Assembly: GCA_016717115.1 (NCBI GenBank) | Contig: JADKGE010000012.1 | Coordinates: forward strand, 1-40,000 | DNA: 40,000 bases | Source of the DNA: Actinomycetota bacterium | GTDB taxonomy: Bacteria; Actinomycetota; Actinomycetes; S36-B12 | Direction: 5' to 3' | Part shown: positions 30,990-38,952 of the stretch, one piece after another | Layout of the letters: the number at the start of each line of letters is the position of its first letter | Position numbering within the stretch: position 1 is the stretch's first letter | Notes under the pieces: model-generated | The model's database searches: none | The model's input: only the letters and a program-made list of their open reading frames with translations | What the model was told of the DNA's origin: nothing | Translations under genes and position numbers: made by a program

Positions 30990-32018
30990 ATGATCACCGC
31001 ATCGATCGCCGGCGCCTCGGGGTACGCGGGCGGCGAACTGCTCCGGCTCCTGGCCGGGCATCCCGACATCGAGGTCACGGCGGTCGCCGCGGGCGGTCGC
31101 GCCGGTGAGTCGGTGCTCGCCGTGCACCCCAACCTCGCCGACGTCGCCCACCTCGTGCTCGGCACGGCCGATCCCGAGGAGCTGGGGGCTGCGGACGTCG
31201 TCTTCCTCGCGCTCCCGCACGGGGAGTCCGCGTCGATCGTCAGTGTGCTGCCGAGCACCGCGAAGGTCGTCGACCTCGGCGCCGACTTCCGGCTCGCCGA
31301 TGCCCATGACTGGGTCACCTACTACGGCGGCACCCATGCCGGGCAGTGGACGTACGGGCTGCCCGAGCTGCCCGGTCACCGCACGGCCATCGCGGCATCG
31401 ACGAGGGTGGCGAACCCCGGGTGCTATGCCACGGCGGTGACCCTCGCCCTGGCACCCGTGCTCGCCGCGGGGCTCGCCGACCCTGACGACGTCGTCGTGG
31501 TTGCCGCGTCCGGCACGTCAGGTGCCGGCCGCAAGGCCAGCGACGCCCTCCTGGCCTCCCAGGTCATGGGGTCGATGTCGGCCTACAAGGTGGGCGGGGT
31601 GCACCAGCACACCCCCGAGATGGAGCAGGCATTGTCGGCTTCCGCCGGCGCCGAGGTGACCGTGTCCTTCACCCCGCTCCTGGCACCCATGCCGCGGGGG
31701 ATCGTCGCAACGTGCACCGCGGTGGCTCGGGCCGGCGCCACCGCCGGCGCCGTCCGGGACGCCCTGATGGCCGCATATGCCCACGAGAGGTTCGTCACCG
31801 TCCTGCCGCCGGGCCACTGGCCACAGACGAGCTCGGTGGCCGGGAGCAACTCCGTGCAGGTGCAGGCCGCCGTCGACGCCCATTCGGGTCGCATCATCGT
31901 GGTCAGCGCGATCGACAACCTCGGCAAGGGCGCGGCCGGTCAAGCACTCCAGAACGCCAACATCATGCTCGGCCTCGACGAGGCATCGGGCCTGTCCAGG
32001 AACGGAGTGGCACCGTGA
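30990..32018 (+). CDS. argC: N-acetyl-gamma-glutamyl-phosphate reductase
   Basis: Reduces N-acetylglutamyl phosphate to the semialdehyde with NADPH, the third step of arginine synthesis. The 342-residue protein begins with the Rossmann motif IAGASGYAGGELLRLLAGHP. It has the substrate and catalytic segment ARVANPGCYATAVTLALAP with the catalytic Cys (in the form RVANPGCYAT), then GTSGAGRK, HQHTPEME and NLGKGAAGQALQNANIMLG. ATG 30990 has no Shine-Dalgarno; a TATACT box 6 bases upstream suggests a leaderless transcript under a palindromic operator. The stop overlaps the argJ GTG (GTGA). Confidence 0.97.
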   Translation: MITASIAGASGYAGGELLRLLAGHPDIEVTAVAAGGRAGESVLAVHPNLADVAHLVLGTADPEELGAADVVFLALPHGESASIVSVLPSTAKVVDLGADFRLADAHDWVTYYGGTHAGQWTYGLPELPGHRTAIAASTRVANPGCYATAVTLALAPVLAAGLADPDDVVVVAASGTSGAGRKASDALLASQVMGSMSAYKVGGVHQHTPEMEQALSASAGAEVTVSFTPLLAPMPRGIVATCTAVARAGATAGAVRDALMAAYAHERFVTVLPPGHWPQTSSVAGSNSVQVQAAVDAHSGRIIVVSAIDNLGKGAAGQALQNANIMLGLDEASGLSRNGVAP

Positions 32019-33181
32019 GCGTGACCAGCGCACAGGGGTTCCGCGCGAGCGGGATCATCGCCGGGATCAAGGCCTCGGGGGGTCGCGACGTCGCCCTCGT
32101 CGTCAACGACGGCCCCCTTGACGTGGCAGTGGCGGTCTTCACCGGCAACCGGTTCAAGGCAGCGCCAGTGCTGTGGTCGCAGCAGGCGGTGGCCGACGGT
32201 CAGCTCAGGGCGGTGGTCCTGAACTCGGGGGGCGCCAACGCGTGCACCGGCCCCGGCGGCTTCGGCGACACCCACCACACTGCCGAGAAGGTCGCCGAGG
32301 CGCTGACGGCCGCAGGCGAGGAGACCGGCCCCGGGGACGTAGGGGTCTGCTCGACGGGCCTCATCGGCGAACGCCTGCCGATGCCTCTCATCTTCGCCGG
32401 CGTGGAGCAGGCTGTCGCCGCGCTCTCGGTTGAAGGGGGCGCCGACGCCGCTGCCGCCATCATGACCACGGACACGGTGCCCAAGGTGGCCACCGTGACC
32501 GTGGACGGCTTCACGATCGGCGGCATGGCGAAGGGCGCCGGGATGCTCGCGCCGGCGCTGGCGACGATGCTGGTCGTCCTCACGACAGATGCCGTGATCA
32601 ACGAGGACCAAGCCGGCCAGGCGTTGCGCGAGGCCTGCAGCCTGACCTTCGACCGGATCGACTCCGACGGGTGCATGAGCACCAACGACACCGTGTTCCT
32701 GCTGGTCAGCGGTGCGTCCGCGGTTACGCCCGACGCGGTCGTCTTCACCGACGCCGTGACCCGCGTATGCGCCGATCTCGCTCGCCAGCTGATCGCGGAC
32801 GCCGAGGGCGCGTCGAAGGAGATCGAGATCCGTGTCGAAGGCGCGCGCAGCCTCGACGACGCACTGAACGTCGCCCGGGCGATCTCGCGCAGCAACCTGC
32901 TCAAGTGCGCGATCCACGGCGAGGATCCCAACTGGGGACGGGTCCTCTCGGCCATCGGTACCACCGACGCCCTGTTCGATCCGGACACGGTCGACGTCGC
33001 GATCAACGGCGTCTGGGTGTGCAAGGGCGGTGCGATCGGGGAGTCACGCGACCTCGTCGACATGTCGGAGCGCATCGTGCGGATCACCGCCAACCTCGGC
33101 TCGGGCGTGGAGCAGGCGACGTTGTGGACGAACGACCTGACCGCCGACTACGTCCACGAGAACTCCGCCTACGCGACCTGA
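32015..33181 (+). CDS. argJ: Glutamate N-acetyltransferase / ornithine acetyltransferase
   Basis: Transfers the acetyl group from N-acetylornithine to glutamate, recycling acetyl in the arginine pathway; bifunctional forms also use acetyl-CoA. The 388-residue precursor self-cleaves between Ala and Thr in the LATML motif within KGAGMLAPALATMLVVLTTDA-like sequence, producing alpha and beta chains. Other signatures are VLNSGGANACTG, STGLIGERLPM, MTTDTVPK and CAIHGEDPNWGRVLSAIG. The frame is open upstream. GTG 32015 is chosen from the four-base overlap with argC. argB follows after 13 bases with a GAGAAGG ribosome binding site. Confidence 0.96.
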   Translation: MSVTSAQGFRASGIIAGIKASGGRDVALVVNDGPLDVAVAVFTGNRFKAAPVLWSQQAVADGQLRAVVLNSGGANACTGPGGFGDTHHTAEKVAEALTAAGEETGPGDVGVCSTGLIGERLPMPLIFAGVEQAVAALSVEGGADAAAAIMTTDTVPKVATVTVDGFTIGGMAKGAGMLAPALATMLVVLTTDAVINEDQAGQALREACSLTFDRIDSDGCMSTNDTVFLLVSGASAVTPDAVVFTDAVTRVCADLARQLIADAEGASKEIEIRVEGARSLDDALNVARAISRSNLLKCAIHGEDPNWGRVLSAIGTTDALFDPDTVDVAINGVWVCKGGAIGESRDLVDMSERIVRITANLGSGVEQATLWTNDLTADYVHENSAYAT

Positions 33182-33194
33182 GAAGGGCCCACTC

Positions 33195-34088
33195 ATGACC
33201 GATCTGGCCGACGCCTCCGCCAAGGCCGCCGTCCTCGCGGAGGCGTTGCCGTGGCTGGAGCGACTCCACGGCGCGACCGTCGTCGTCAAGTACGGCGGCA
33301 ACGCCATGACGGACGACACCCTGAAGCGGTCCTTCGCCGAGGACATCGTGTTCCTGCGGCTGGCCGGGCTGCGTCCGGTCGTGGTGCACGGCGGCGGACC
33401 GCAGATCAGCTCGATGCTCACGCGCCTCGGCGTGGCCTCGGAGTTCAAGGGTGGACTGCGCGTGACGACCCCCGAGGTGATGGACATCGTGGCGATGGTG
33501 CTCGTGGGCCAGGTCCAGCGCGAGCTGGTGGGCCTCATCAACGAGCACGGCCCCTTCGCCGTGGGCGTGTCCGGGGAGGATGCGCACCTGTTCACCGCCG
33601 AGCGGCGCACGGCGACGGTCGACGGCGAAGCGGTCGACATCGGTCAGGTCGGCGACGTCGTCGACGTCCGTCCGGACTTCGTCACGCGGCTCCTCGACGA
33701 CGAGCTGATTCCCGTGGTCTCGACCGTGGCTCGCGACGTCGACGGTGTCTCGCACAACGTCAATGCCGACACCGCGGCGGCCGCCCTGGCGGTGGCGCTG
33801 AGGGCCGAGAAGCTCGTGGTCCTGACCGACGTCGAAGGCCTCTATGCCAACTGGCCCGACCCCGAGTCGGTCATCCGCACGATCGGGGTCGAGCGGTTGC
33901 GACCGATGCTGCCGACCCTGGAGAGCGGCATGGTCCCCAAGATGGAGGCCTGCGTGCGTGCGGTCGACGGGGGAGTGAGCCGGGCGCACGTGATCGACGG
34001 CCGCGTCGCACACTCGGTGCTGCTCGAGGTGTTCACCGACTCCGGGATCGGCACCATGGTGCTTCCCCTGGAGGTGGACCAGACATGA
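33195..34088 (+). CDS. argB: Acetylglutamate kinase
   Basis: Phosphorylates N-acetylglutamate with ATP, usually the arginine-inhibited step in organisms with the acetyl cycle. The 297-residue amino-acid-kinase-fold protein has VVVKYGGNAM (phosphate loop Lys), RPVVVHGGGPQIS, VGVSGEDAHL, VNADTAAAALAVALRAEKLVVLTDVEGLY and the C-terminal GIGTMVLP. An N-terminal helix before VVKYGG is present, as in arginine-sensitive hexameric enzymes. The TGA overlaps the argD ATG (ATGA). Confidence 0.97.
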   Translation: MTDLADASAKAAVLAEALPWLERLHGATVVVKYGGNAMTDDTLKRSFAEDIVFLRLAGLRPVVVHGGGPQISSMLTRLGVASEFKGGLRVTTPEVMDIVAMVLVGQVQRELVGLINEHGPFAVGVSGEDAHLFTAERRTATVDGEAVDIGQVGDVVDVRPDFVTRLLDDELIPVVSTVARDVDGVSHNVNADTAAAALAVALRAEKLVVLTDVEGLYANWPDPESVIRTIGVERLRPMLPTLESGMVPKMEACVRAVDGGVSRAHVIDGRVAHSVLLEVFTDSGIGTMVLPLEVDQT

Positions 34089-35296
34089 GTCACGCCTCCA
34101 TGTGGCAGGAGCGCTGGCAGGGCGCCCTCATGGCGAACTACGGCACCCCGCCCATGCTCCTCGTGCGTGGCAACGGCTCCCGGGTGTGGGATGCCGACGG
34201 CCAAGAGTACGTCGATCTGCTCGCGGGGATCGCGGTCAATTCGCTCGGCCATGGGGACCCGCGTCTTGTCGCGGCCGTATCGACGCAGCTGGCCACCCTC
34301 GGCCACACGAGCAACCTCGCGGCGACCGAGCCCCCGATCGCACTGGCGCAGCGATTGGTGGCGCTCGTGGGTGATCCGTCGGCCCGGGTGTTCTTCTGCA
34401 ACTCCGGGGCCGAGGCGAACGAGGCGGCGTTCAAGCTGGCGAGGCTCACCGGACGCTCCGGCATGATCGTGGCCGCGAACGGATTCCATGGCCGCACCAT
34501 GGGCGCGTTGTCGCTGACCGCCCAGCCGGCCAAGCAGGACCCGTTCCGCCCGCTGCCCGGGGACGTGACGAACGTGCCCTACGGCGACGTCGGGGCGCTC
34601 CGCGCGGCGGTGGACGACCGCACGGCGGCGATCGTGCTCGAGCCGATCCAGGGCGAGGGCGGCGTCATCGTCCCGCCGGAGGGGTATCTGCGCGCGGCGC
34701 GCGAGATCGCCGACTCGGCCGGTGCGCTGCTGGTCTTCGATGAGGTGCAGACCGGTATCGGCCGCACCGGTTCGTGGTTCGCGCACCAGCACGAAGGAGT
34801 CGTGCCCGATGTCATGACGCTCGCGAAGGGCCTCGGCGGCGGACTGCCGATCGGTGCCTGCATCGGGATGGGCCGTGCGGCGGCGCTGTTCACGCCCGGC
34901 TCGCACGGGTCCACGTTCGGCGGCAATCCCGTGTCCTGCGCGGCCGCCCTGGCCGTGCTCGACGCGATAGAGGAAGACGACCTGCTCTCCCGCGCGCGCG
35001 TCCTGCATGAACGGCTGACAGCCGGCATCGTCGCCGGCTCCAGCGGGCTCGTGAGCCACGTGCGCGGGCGCGGCCTGCTCATGGCCGCCGTGCTGTCTGC
35101 ACCCCTGGCCGCGGACGTCGAGCGATCCGGCCGAGCGGCGGGGATCATCGTCAACGCCGTGGCCCCCGACGCCATCCGCTTCGCCCCCGCCCTGACGATC
35201 AGTGACGACGACGTGACGGCGGCCCTGCAGCGATGGGGGATCGCCTGTGCGACGGTGGCGGCCGCGCTCGTCGACGCGCCGGAGGCCCCGGCATGA
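34085..35296 (+). CDS. argD: Acetylornithine aminotransferase
   Basis: PLP-dependent class III aminotransferase making N-acetylornithine from the semialdehyde and glutamate. The 403-residue protein has VWDADGQEYVDLLAGIAVNSLGH, the PLP phosphate-binding FFCNSGAEANEAAFKLAR, EPIQGEGGV, FDEVQTGIGRTG, and MTLAKGLGGGLPIGA containing the PLP Lys. The open frame extends upstream through argB. ATG 34085 is chosen from the ATGA overlap and the family start. The argR ATG overlaps its stop directly; argF, usual at this place in many actinobacteria, is absent. Confidence 0.96.
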   Translation: MSHASMWQERWQGALMANYGTPPMLLVRGNGSRVWDADGQEYVDLLAGIAVNSLGHGDPRLVAAVSTQLATLGHTSNLAATEPPIALAQRLVALVGDPSARVFFCNSGAEANEAAFKLARLTGRSGMIVAANGFHGRTMGALSLTAQPAKQDPFRPLPGDVTNVPYGDVGALRAAVDDRTAAIVLEPIQGEGGVIVPPEGYLRAAREIADSAGALLVFDEVQTGIGRTGSWFAHQHEGVVPDVMTLAKGLGGGLPIGACIGMGRAAALFTPGSHGSTFGGNPVSCAAALAVLDAIEEDDLLSRARVLHERLTAGIVAGSSGLVSHVRGRGLLMAAVLSAPLAADVERSGRAAGIIVNAVAPDAIRFAPALTISDDDVTAALQRWGIACATVAAALVDAPEAPA

Positions 35297-35808
35297 GCGC
35301 CCCGACCACCAGTTCGCCGCGCACCAAGACCGCCCGCCGCGCCCGCATCGCCGCCATCATCGCGACCCGCCCGATCGGCTCGCAGGAGGAACTCGGTCAC
35401 GAACTCGCTGCCGAGGGGATCCACGTCACCCAGGCGACGCTGTCGCGAGACCTCGATGCCCTGGGTGCGATCAAGACCATCGACGATGACGGGCGCCTGC
35501 ACTACGGCCTGGGCGACACGTCGCCGGCGGACACGTCGATCCCTGTCCACGGCTCCGACGCCGCCCTCGCGCGCGTCACCGCCGAACTGCTCGTGCGAGC
35601 CGAGGCGGCCGGAAACATCGTCGTGATCCACACCCCGCCCGGGGCCGCGCAGTTCCTGGCGGGCCACCTCGACAGGAGCACGACGTTCGCCCCGGTGGGC
35701 TCGGTCGCCGGGGACGACACCATCATCATCGTCATGCGAACGTCGCAGGACGCCGCGGACCTCTGCACTACGTTGCTGAGGTTGGCGGAGCAGAGGAGAG
35801 CCCAGTGA
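35293..35808 (+). CDS. argR: Arginine repressor
   Basis: Hexameric arginine-dependent repressor of the arg genes. The 171-residue protein has a winged-helix DNA-binding domain with the recognition segment HVTQATLSRDLDALGAIK. The C-terminal arginine-binding and oligomerisation domain contains VIHTPPGAAQFLAGHLD and SVAGDDTIIIVMRT, matching the GT(I/V)AGDDT signature. A 20-residue Ser/Thr/Arg-rich N-terminal tail precedes it. ATG 35293 is chosen from its four-base overlap with argD. It probably regulates the palindrome over the argC promoter. Confidence 0.96.
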   Translation: MSAPTTSSPRTKTARRARIAAIIATRPIGSQEELGHELAAEGIHVTQATLSRDLDALGAIKTIDDDGRLHYGLGDTSPADTSIPVHGSDAALARVTAELLVRAEAAGNIVVIHTPPGAAQFLAGHLDRSTTFAPVGSVAGDDTIIIVMRTSQDAADLCTTLLRLAEQRRAQ

Positions 35809-37214
35809 CGAACGAGCAGCCGACCCGACTGTGGGGCGGGCGGTTCGCCGACGGGCCGTCGGACGCCATGGCGGCGCTGAGCCTGTCGACGCACTTCGAC
35901 TGGCGGCTGGCGCCCTATGACGTGCGCCAGACGCGCGCGCACGCGCACGTACTTAACCGGGCGGGCCTGCTGACCGACGCCGAGCTCGTCGACGTCGTCC
36001 GGGCGCTCGACACGCTCGCCGACGAGATCGCTGCCGGCACTCTCGTGCCCGACCCGGCCGACGAGGATGTCCACACGGCCGTGGAGCGGGCGCTCATCGC
36101 CCGCCTCGGCGAGCTCGGGGGGCGCCTGCGCGCGGGCCGGAGCCGCAACGACCAGGTCGCGACCGACTTCCGGCTCTACCTGCGCGACCATGTGCGGCGC
36201 ATCGTTCTCGCGGTCACCGACCTCCAGTCGGCCCTGCTCGATCAGGCCGAGGCGCACGTGACCACGTTCTCCCCGGGCTTCACGCACCTGCAGCACGCCC
36301 AGCCGGTGTCGTTCGGGCACGAGCTCGCCAAGCACGTCCACGCACTCGGCCGCGACGTCGAGCGGCTGGCCGACTGGGACGTTCGAGCCGCCCGATCCCC
36401 GCTCGGCGCGGGGGCGCTGGCCGGCTCGAGCCTGGGCCTGGATCCCCAGGCGGTGGCCCTCGACCTGGGCTTCACCGAGGCACTGGCCAACTCCATCGAC
36501 GCCACCAGCGATCGCGACTGGGTCGCCGAGTTCCTCTTCGACGCCGCCATGATCGGCGTCCACCTGTCCCGATTGGGCGAGGAGGTCATCCTCATGGCGT
36601 CGCGGGAGTTCGGCTGGGCGCGGCTGGACGACTCGTGGTCGACCGGGTCCTCGATCATGCCGCAGAAGAAGAACCCCGACGTCGCCGAGCTCGCACGCGG
36701 CAAGTCGGGCCGGCTCATCGGCAACCTCACCGGCCTGCTCGCCACGTTGAAGGGCCTCCCGTTCGGCTACAACCGCGATCTGCAGGAGGACAAGGAACCG
36801 GTCTTCGACTCCGTCGAGCAGCTGCTGCTCGTGCTGCCCGCGATGACCGGCATGATCGCGACCCTGCGCTTCGACACCGCGCGCATGGCCCAGTCCGCAC
36901 CCGAGGGGTTCGCGCTGGCCACCGATATCGCCGAATGGCTCGTCCGCGAGGGAGTGCCCTTCCGGGAGGCGCACGAGATCGCCGGGGCGTGCGTCCGGAA
37001 GGCCGAGAGCGACGGCGTCGAGCTCTGGGACCTCAGCGACGACGACCTGGCCGCGATCTCGGCCCGACTGACGCCCGACGTGCGCGTCGTGCTCAGCGTG
37101 CGCGGGTCGCTCGACTCCCGGTCCGCCTTCGGCGGCACCGCCCCCGCCCGGGTCGCCGAACAGCTCGCCGACCTCGCGGGGCTGTTGGCGGAGCAGCGGC
37201 GACGCTGGGCGTGA
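35805..37214 (+). CDS. argH: Argininosuccinate lyase
   Basis: Cleaves argininosuccinate to arginine and fumarate, the last arginine step. The 469-residue fumarase-superfamily protein has RLWGGRFADGPSDAM, EDVHTAVERALI, GRSRNDQVATDFRLYLRD, THLQHAQPVSFGHEL and the signature loop TGSSIMPQKKNPD carrying the catalytic Ser. The GTG start overlaps the argR stop (GTGA). Its substrate would come from ArgG, which is not encoded here. The stop overlaps the next GTG, giving a VanZ-like gene in the same transcript. Confidence 0.97.
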   Translation: MTNEQPTRLWGGRFADGPSDAMAALSLSTHFDWRLAPYDVRQTRAHAHVLNRAGLLTDAELVDVVRALDTLADEIAAGTLVPDPADEDVHTAVERALIARLGELGGRLRAGRSRNDQVATDFRLYLRDHVRRIVLAVTDLQSALLDQAEAHVTTFSPGFTHLQHAQPVSFGHELAKHVHALGRDVERLADWDVRAARSPLGAGALAGSSLGLDPQAVALDLGFTEALANSIDATSDRDWVAEFLFDAAMIGVHLSRLGEEVILMASREFGWARLDDSWSTGSSIMPQKKNPDVAELARGKSGRLIGNLTGLLATLKGLPFGYNRDLQEDKEPVFDSVEQLLLVLPAMTGMIATLRFDTARMAQSAPEGFALATDIAEWLVREGVPFREAHEIAGACVRKAESDGVELWDLSDDDLAAISARLTPDVRVVLSVRGSLDSRSAFGGTAPARVAEQLADLAGLLAEQRRRWA

Positions 37215-37576
37215 GGCAGGCACTCAGGGGGCTGACCGCCGCCCGTGTGGGTCTGGTGATCTGGGCGGGCGTGATCATGTGGTCGTCCCTGACGCCCGTC
37301 AGCTCCGTCCCCATGGCGTCGAGCGCACCCGACACACTCCTGCACGCGGTCGGCTACGCCGTCCTCGCGGCGCTCCTGGTCTTCTCCATGCGTCGTCCCC
37401 GGCCGTCGATCGTGGTCCTCGGGGTGCTCGCGTTCGGGCTCCTGATGGAGGTCCTGCAGCGGATGACCGGCTACCGGTCCTTCGAATGGTCCGACCTGCT
37501 GGCGGATGGCGTTGGCGCGGCCGTCGGCGTCCTGGCCGCCATGATCGCCCGAACGGCGGTGTCCAACCGCCGCTAG
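37211..37576 (+). CDS. VanZ-like family membrane protein
   Basis: A 121-residue membrane protein with about four hydrophobic segments. It fits the VanZ-like pattern: WAGVIMWSSLTPVSS, DTLLHAVGYAVLAALLVF, FGLLMEVLQRMTGYRSFEWSDLLADGVGAAVGVLAA. The conserved Lys/His-loop, Glu-x-x-Gln and Asp-x-x-x-Asn/Asp-x-x-Gly features are visible (here MEVLQ and SDLLADGVG). VanZ confers low-level teicoplanin resistance in enterococci, but most family members have unknown function. The GTG start overlaps the argH stop, so it is likely cotranscribed by chance of position rather than pathway. Confidence 0.8.
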   Translation: MRQALRGLTAARVGLVIWAGVIMWSSLTPVSSVPMASSAPDTLLHAVGYAVLAALLVFSMRRPRPSIVVLGVLAFGLLMEVLQRMTGYRSFEWSDLLADGVGAAVGVLAAMIARTAVSNRR

Positions 37577-37579
37577 GGT
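37574..37579 (+). promoter_or_regulatory. Candidate -10 box before the HNH-like gene
   Basis: TAGGGT, whose first three bases are the VanZ-like gene's stop codon, lies 8 bases before the next ATG. It could give a leaderless or near-leaderless transcript, but the spacing is less exact than at the other sites. Confidence 0.35.
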
Positions 37580-37587
37580 GTGGAGCC

Positions 37588-38064
37588 ATGGGGTGGGTTG
37601 TCGTCGTGGTCGTTCTCGCCGTCGTCGCGCTCGCCCTCATCCTGCGCGAACCGGTGGCGGAAGCTCGCGTGCGGCGTCGGCAGCGCCAGCAGGAGCGCAA
37701 GAGGGCGGCGCGCCGCCGGCGGGTGGCGGAGGCCGAGCAGCGACGCAGGGATCGGGCCATGAACCCCGCTAAGGCGGCGGCGCGCAGGGGCCCGCCTCGC
37801 TGGCAGCAGGTGGCCCAGCGGAACGGCAGCAAGTGCTGGCTGTGCGGCACCCGCACGTATCCGGACGACCGCCGCAGGGCCGGCGTCGGCACCGAGCAGC
37901 TGGGCGCGACGTACCCGACCGTCGACTACGTCGTGTCGATCGACAGGGGCGGCACGTACGACATGGGGAACGCCCGCATCGCCCATCGGCTGTGCGCCGA
38001 ATCGCGTCTGGCCAACCCGGGCCGAGAGGAGTTCCGGCCGCCACTGCGCACCTACGCCGCCTGA
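37588..38064 (+). CDS. Membrane-anchored HNH-like protein with altered first catalytic position
   Basis: A 158-residue protein. Residues 3-19 are a hydrophobic anchor, and residues 27-55 an Arg-rich, probably helical, region. The C-terminal part resembles an HNH nuclease: a CWLC knuckle at 83-86, then TVDYVVSIDRGGTYDMGNARIAHRLC at about 111-136 (Asn128, His133, Cys136). The usual Asp-His pair that starts the motif reads Asp113-Tyr114, so the general-base His is missing. It may be a catalytically dead or repurposed HNH fold. ATG 37588 is chosen because a TAGGGT lies just upstream and the preceding open frame overlaps VanZ coding sequence. Confidence 0.75.
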   Translation: MGWVVVVVVLAVVALALILREPVAEARVRRRQRQQERKRAARRRRVAEAEQRRRDRAMNPAKAAARRGPPRWQQVAQRNGSKCWLCGTRTYPDDRRRAGVGTEQLGATYPTVDYVVSIDRGGTYDMGNARIAHRLCAESRLANPGREEFRPPLRTYAA

Positions 38065-38147
38065 CCCCCGCGTGGGCACGTCGAGACCAGGACGCACCAC
38101 GTCTTCCGCCGTCGCCGCCTCCCATCCGGCTTGCCCGCCTAGGTCCC

Positions 38148-38765
38148 TCACCCTCCTGAGGGTGCGACCACCGGCGCCGCCTTGGCCTGCTGCGCCTTGG
38201 CCACCTTCTTCGCGCATGTCGTGAGAGTCGCCACCGAGACGCTCGCCTTCCTCGTGTAGCAACTGCCTCCGACCGACCAGGTCCCGAGAAGCCTGCTGAC
38301 CGTGACTCCGCGCTGGCTGTACTGACCTATGCCATAGATCACGGTCTCTGCGTCCGTTCGACTGAGGACCGTGACGTCCTCCCTCTTGGCCGCCTCATCC
38401 TGAACCGCGCTCCACATCTGGGCCGACGACGCGGAGTCGGTCCAGCTGTCGATCACCGTGTAGATCATGGTGAACGAGCCCGTGGTCTGGTCGTTGCCGA
38501 AGACGCGGCTGCCACTCACCTCGCCGCCGACCTCCCAGGAGGTGAGATCGCCCGACGACCAGCCGCCGGGCTTGGGGATGCGCAGGAGCTTCACGATCTG
38601 CGGCCAGGTCAGGACCGCCGCGGCGGCCGCATCCGGAGACACCTGGCTCGTTCGGGACCGTACGCCCCCGGCCTGGGCCACCGGTGCCGCCAGAGCCAGC
38701 GCGAGCATGGCGGCCACTCCGCCCACCCCGATCGTCCTGAACCACTGTCGACTCGTTCCGTCCAC
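38148..38765 (-). CDS. Secreted hypothetical protein
   Basis: I do not recognise a family. The 205-residue product has a Sec signal peptide (TIGVGGVAAMLALALAAPVAQA, cleavage probably after AQA, near residue 32). A mature domain follows, with WPQIVKLLRIPKPGGWSSGDLTSWEVGG, GSFTMIYTVIDSWTDSASSAQMWSAV and TVIYGIGQYSQRGVTVSRLLG. Two cysteines (GSCYT and TTCAK) could form a disulfide. The C-terminus is Ala/Lys-rich. The GTG at 38765 is preferred because GGGAGGG lies just upstream on that strand; ATG 38777 is the alternative start. It overlaps none of its neighbours, and a stem-loop lies at its 3' end. Probably a periplasmic or wall-associated protein. Confidence 0.7.
   Translation of the reverse strand: MDGTSRQWFRTIGVGGVAAMLALALAAPVAQAGGVRSRTSQVSPDAAAAAVLTWPQIVKLLRIPKPGGWSSGDLTSWEVGGEVSGSRVFGNDQTTGSFTMIYTVIDSWTDSASSAQMWSAVQDEAAKREDVTVLSRTDAETVIYGIGQYSQRGVTVSRLLGTWSVGGSCYTRKASVSVATLTTCAKKVAKAQQAKAAPVVAPSGG
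38149..38164. terminator. Short stem-loop between convergent HNH and hypothetical genes
   Basis: CACCCTC (38149-38155) and GAGGGTG (38158-38164) are perfect 7-bp arms with a 2-base centre, so the helix would open to a larger loop. It includes the end of the minus-strand gene. The 83-base gap (38065-38147) has nothing else I can identify. Confidence 0.4.
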
Positions 38766-38889
38766 CGGCCCTCCCACCCATCAGCGCCGCCAGGTCATCG
38801 GTCGGCGTGCCGTCCACGCTACGCGCGCCACGGCCCTCAAGGATCCTCGAACGAGCGGCCGCGCCCCCCTGACCGGCGGGCGGTGTCGG

Positions 38890-38934
38890 TACTGTCACGG
38901 GCGTGATCGTGCGTATCCGAGCCGTTCCCGTGAC
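38890..38934 (+). promoter_or_regulatory. Promoter-like box and inverted repeat before the DNA glycosylase gene
   Basis: TACTGT (38890-38895) fits a -10 box; CTGACC at 38869-38874 is a weak -35 with a short 15-base spacer. GTCACGGG (38894-38901) and CCCGTGAC (38927-38934) form a perfect 8-bp inverted repeat with a 25-base spacer. It could be an mRNA stem or an operator. The gene's ATG is 18 bases further on. The rest of the gap 38766-38889 shows nothing distinct. Confidence 0.35.
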
Positions 38935-38952
38935 CGCCCCGGTACAGGACCC

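Noticed and set aside
38467..38952. N-terminal extension of the DNA glycosylase back to 38467
   Set aside because: The upstream frame is antisense to the secreted hypothetical gene and not family-like; ATG 38953 matches the usual start.
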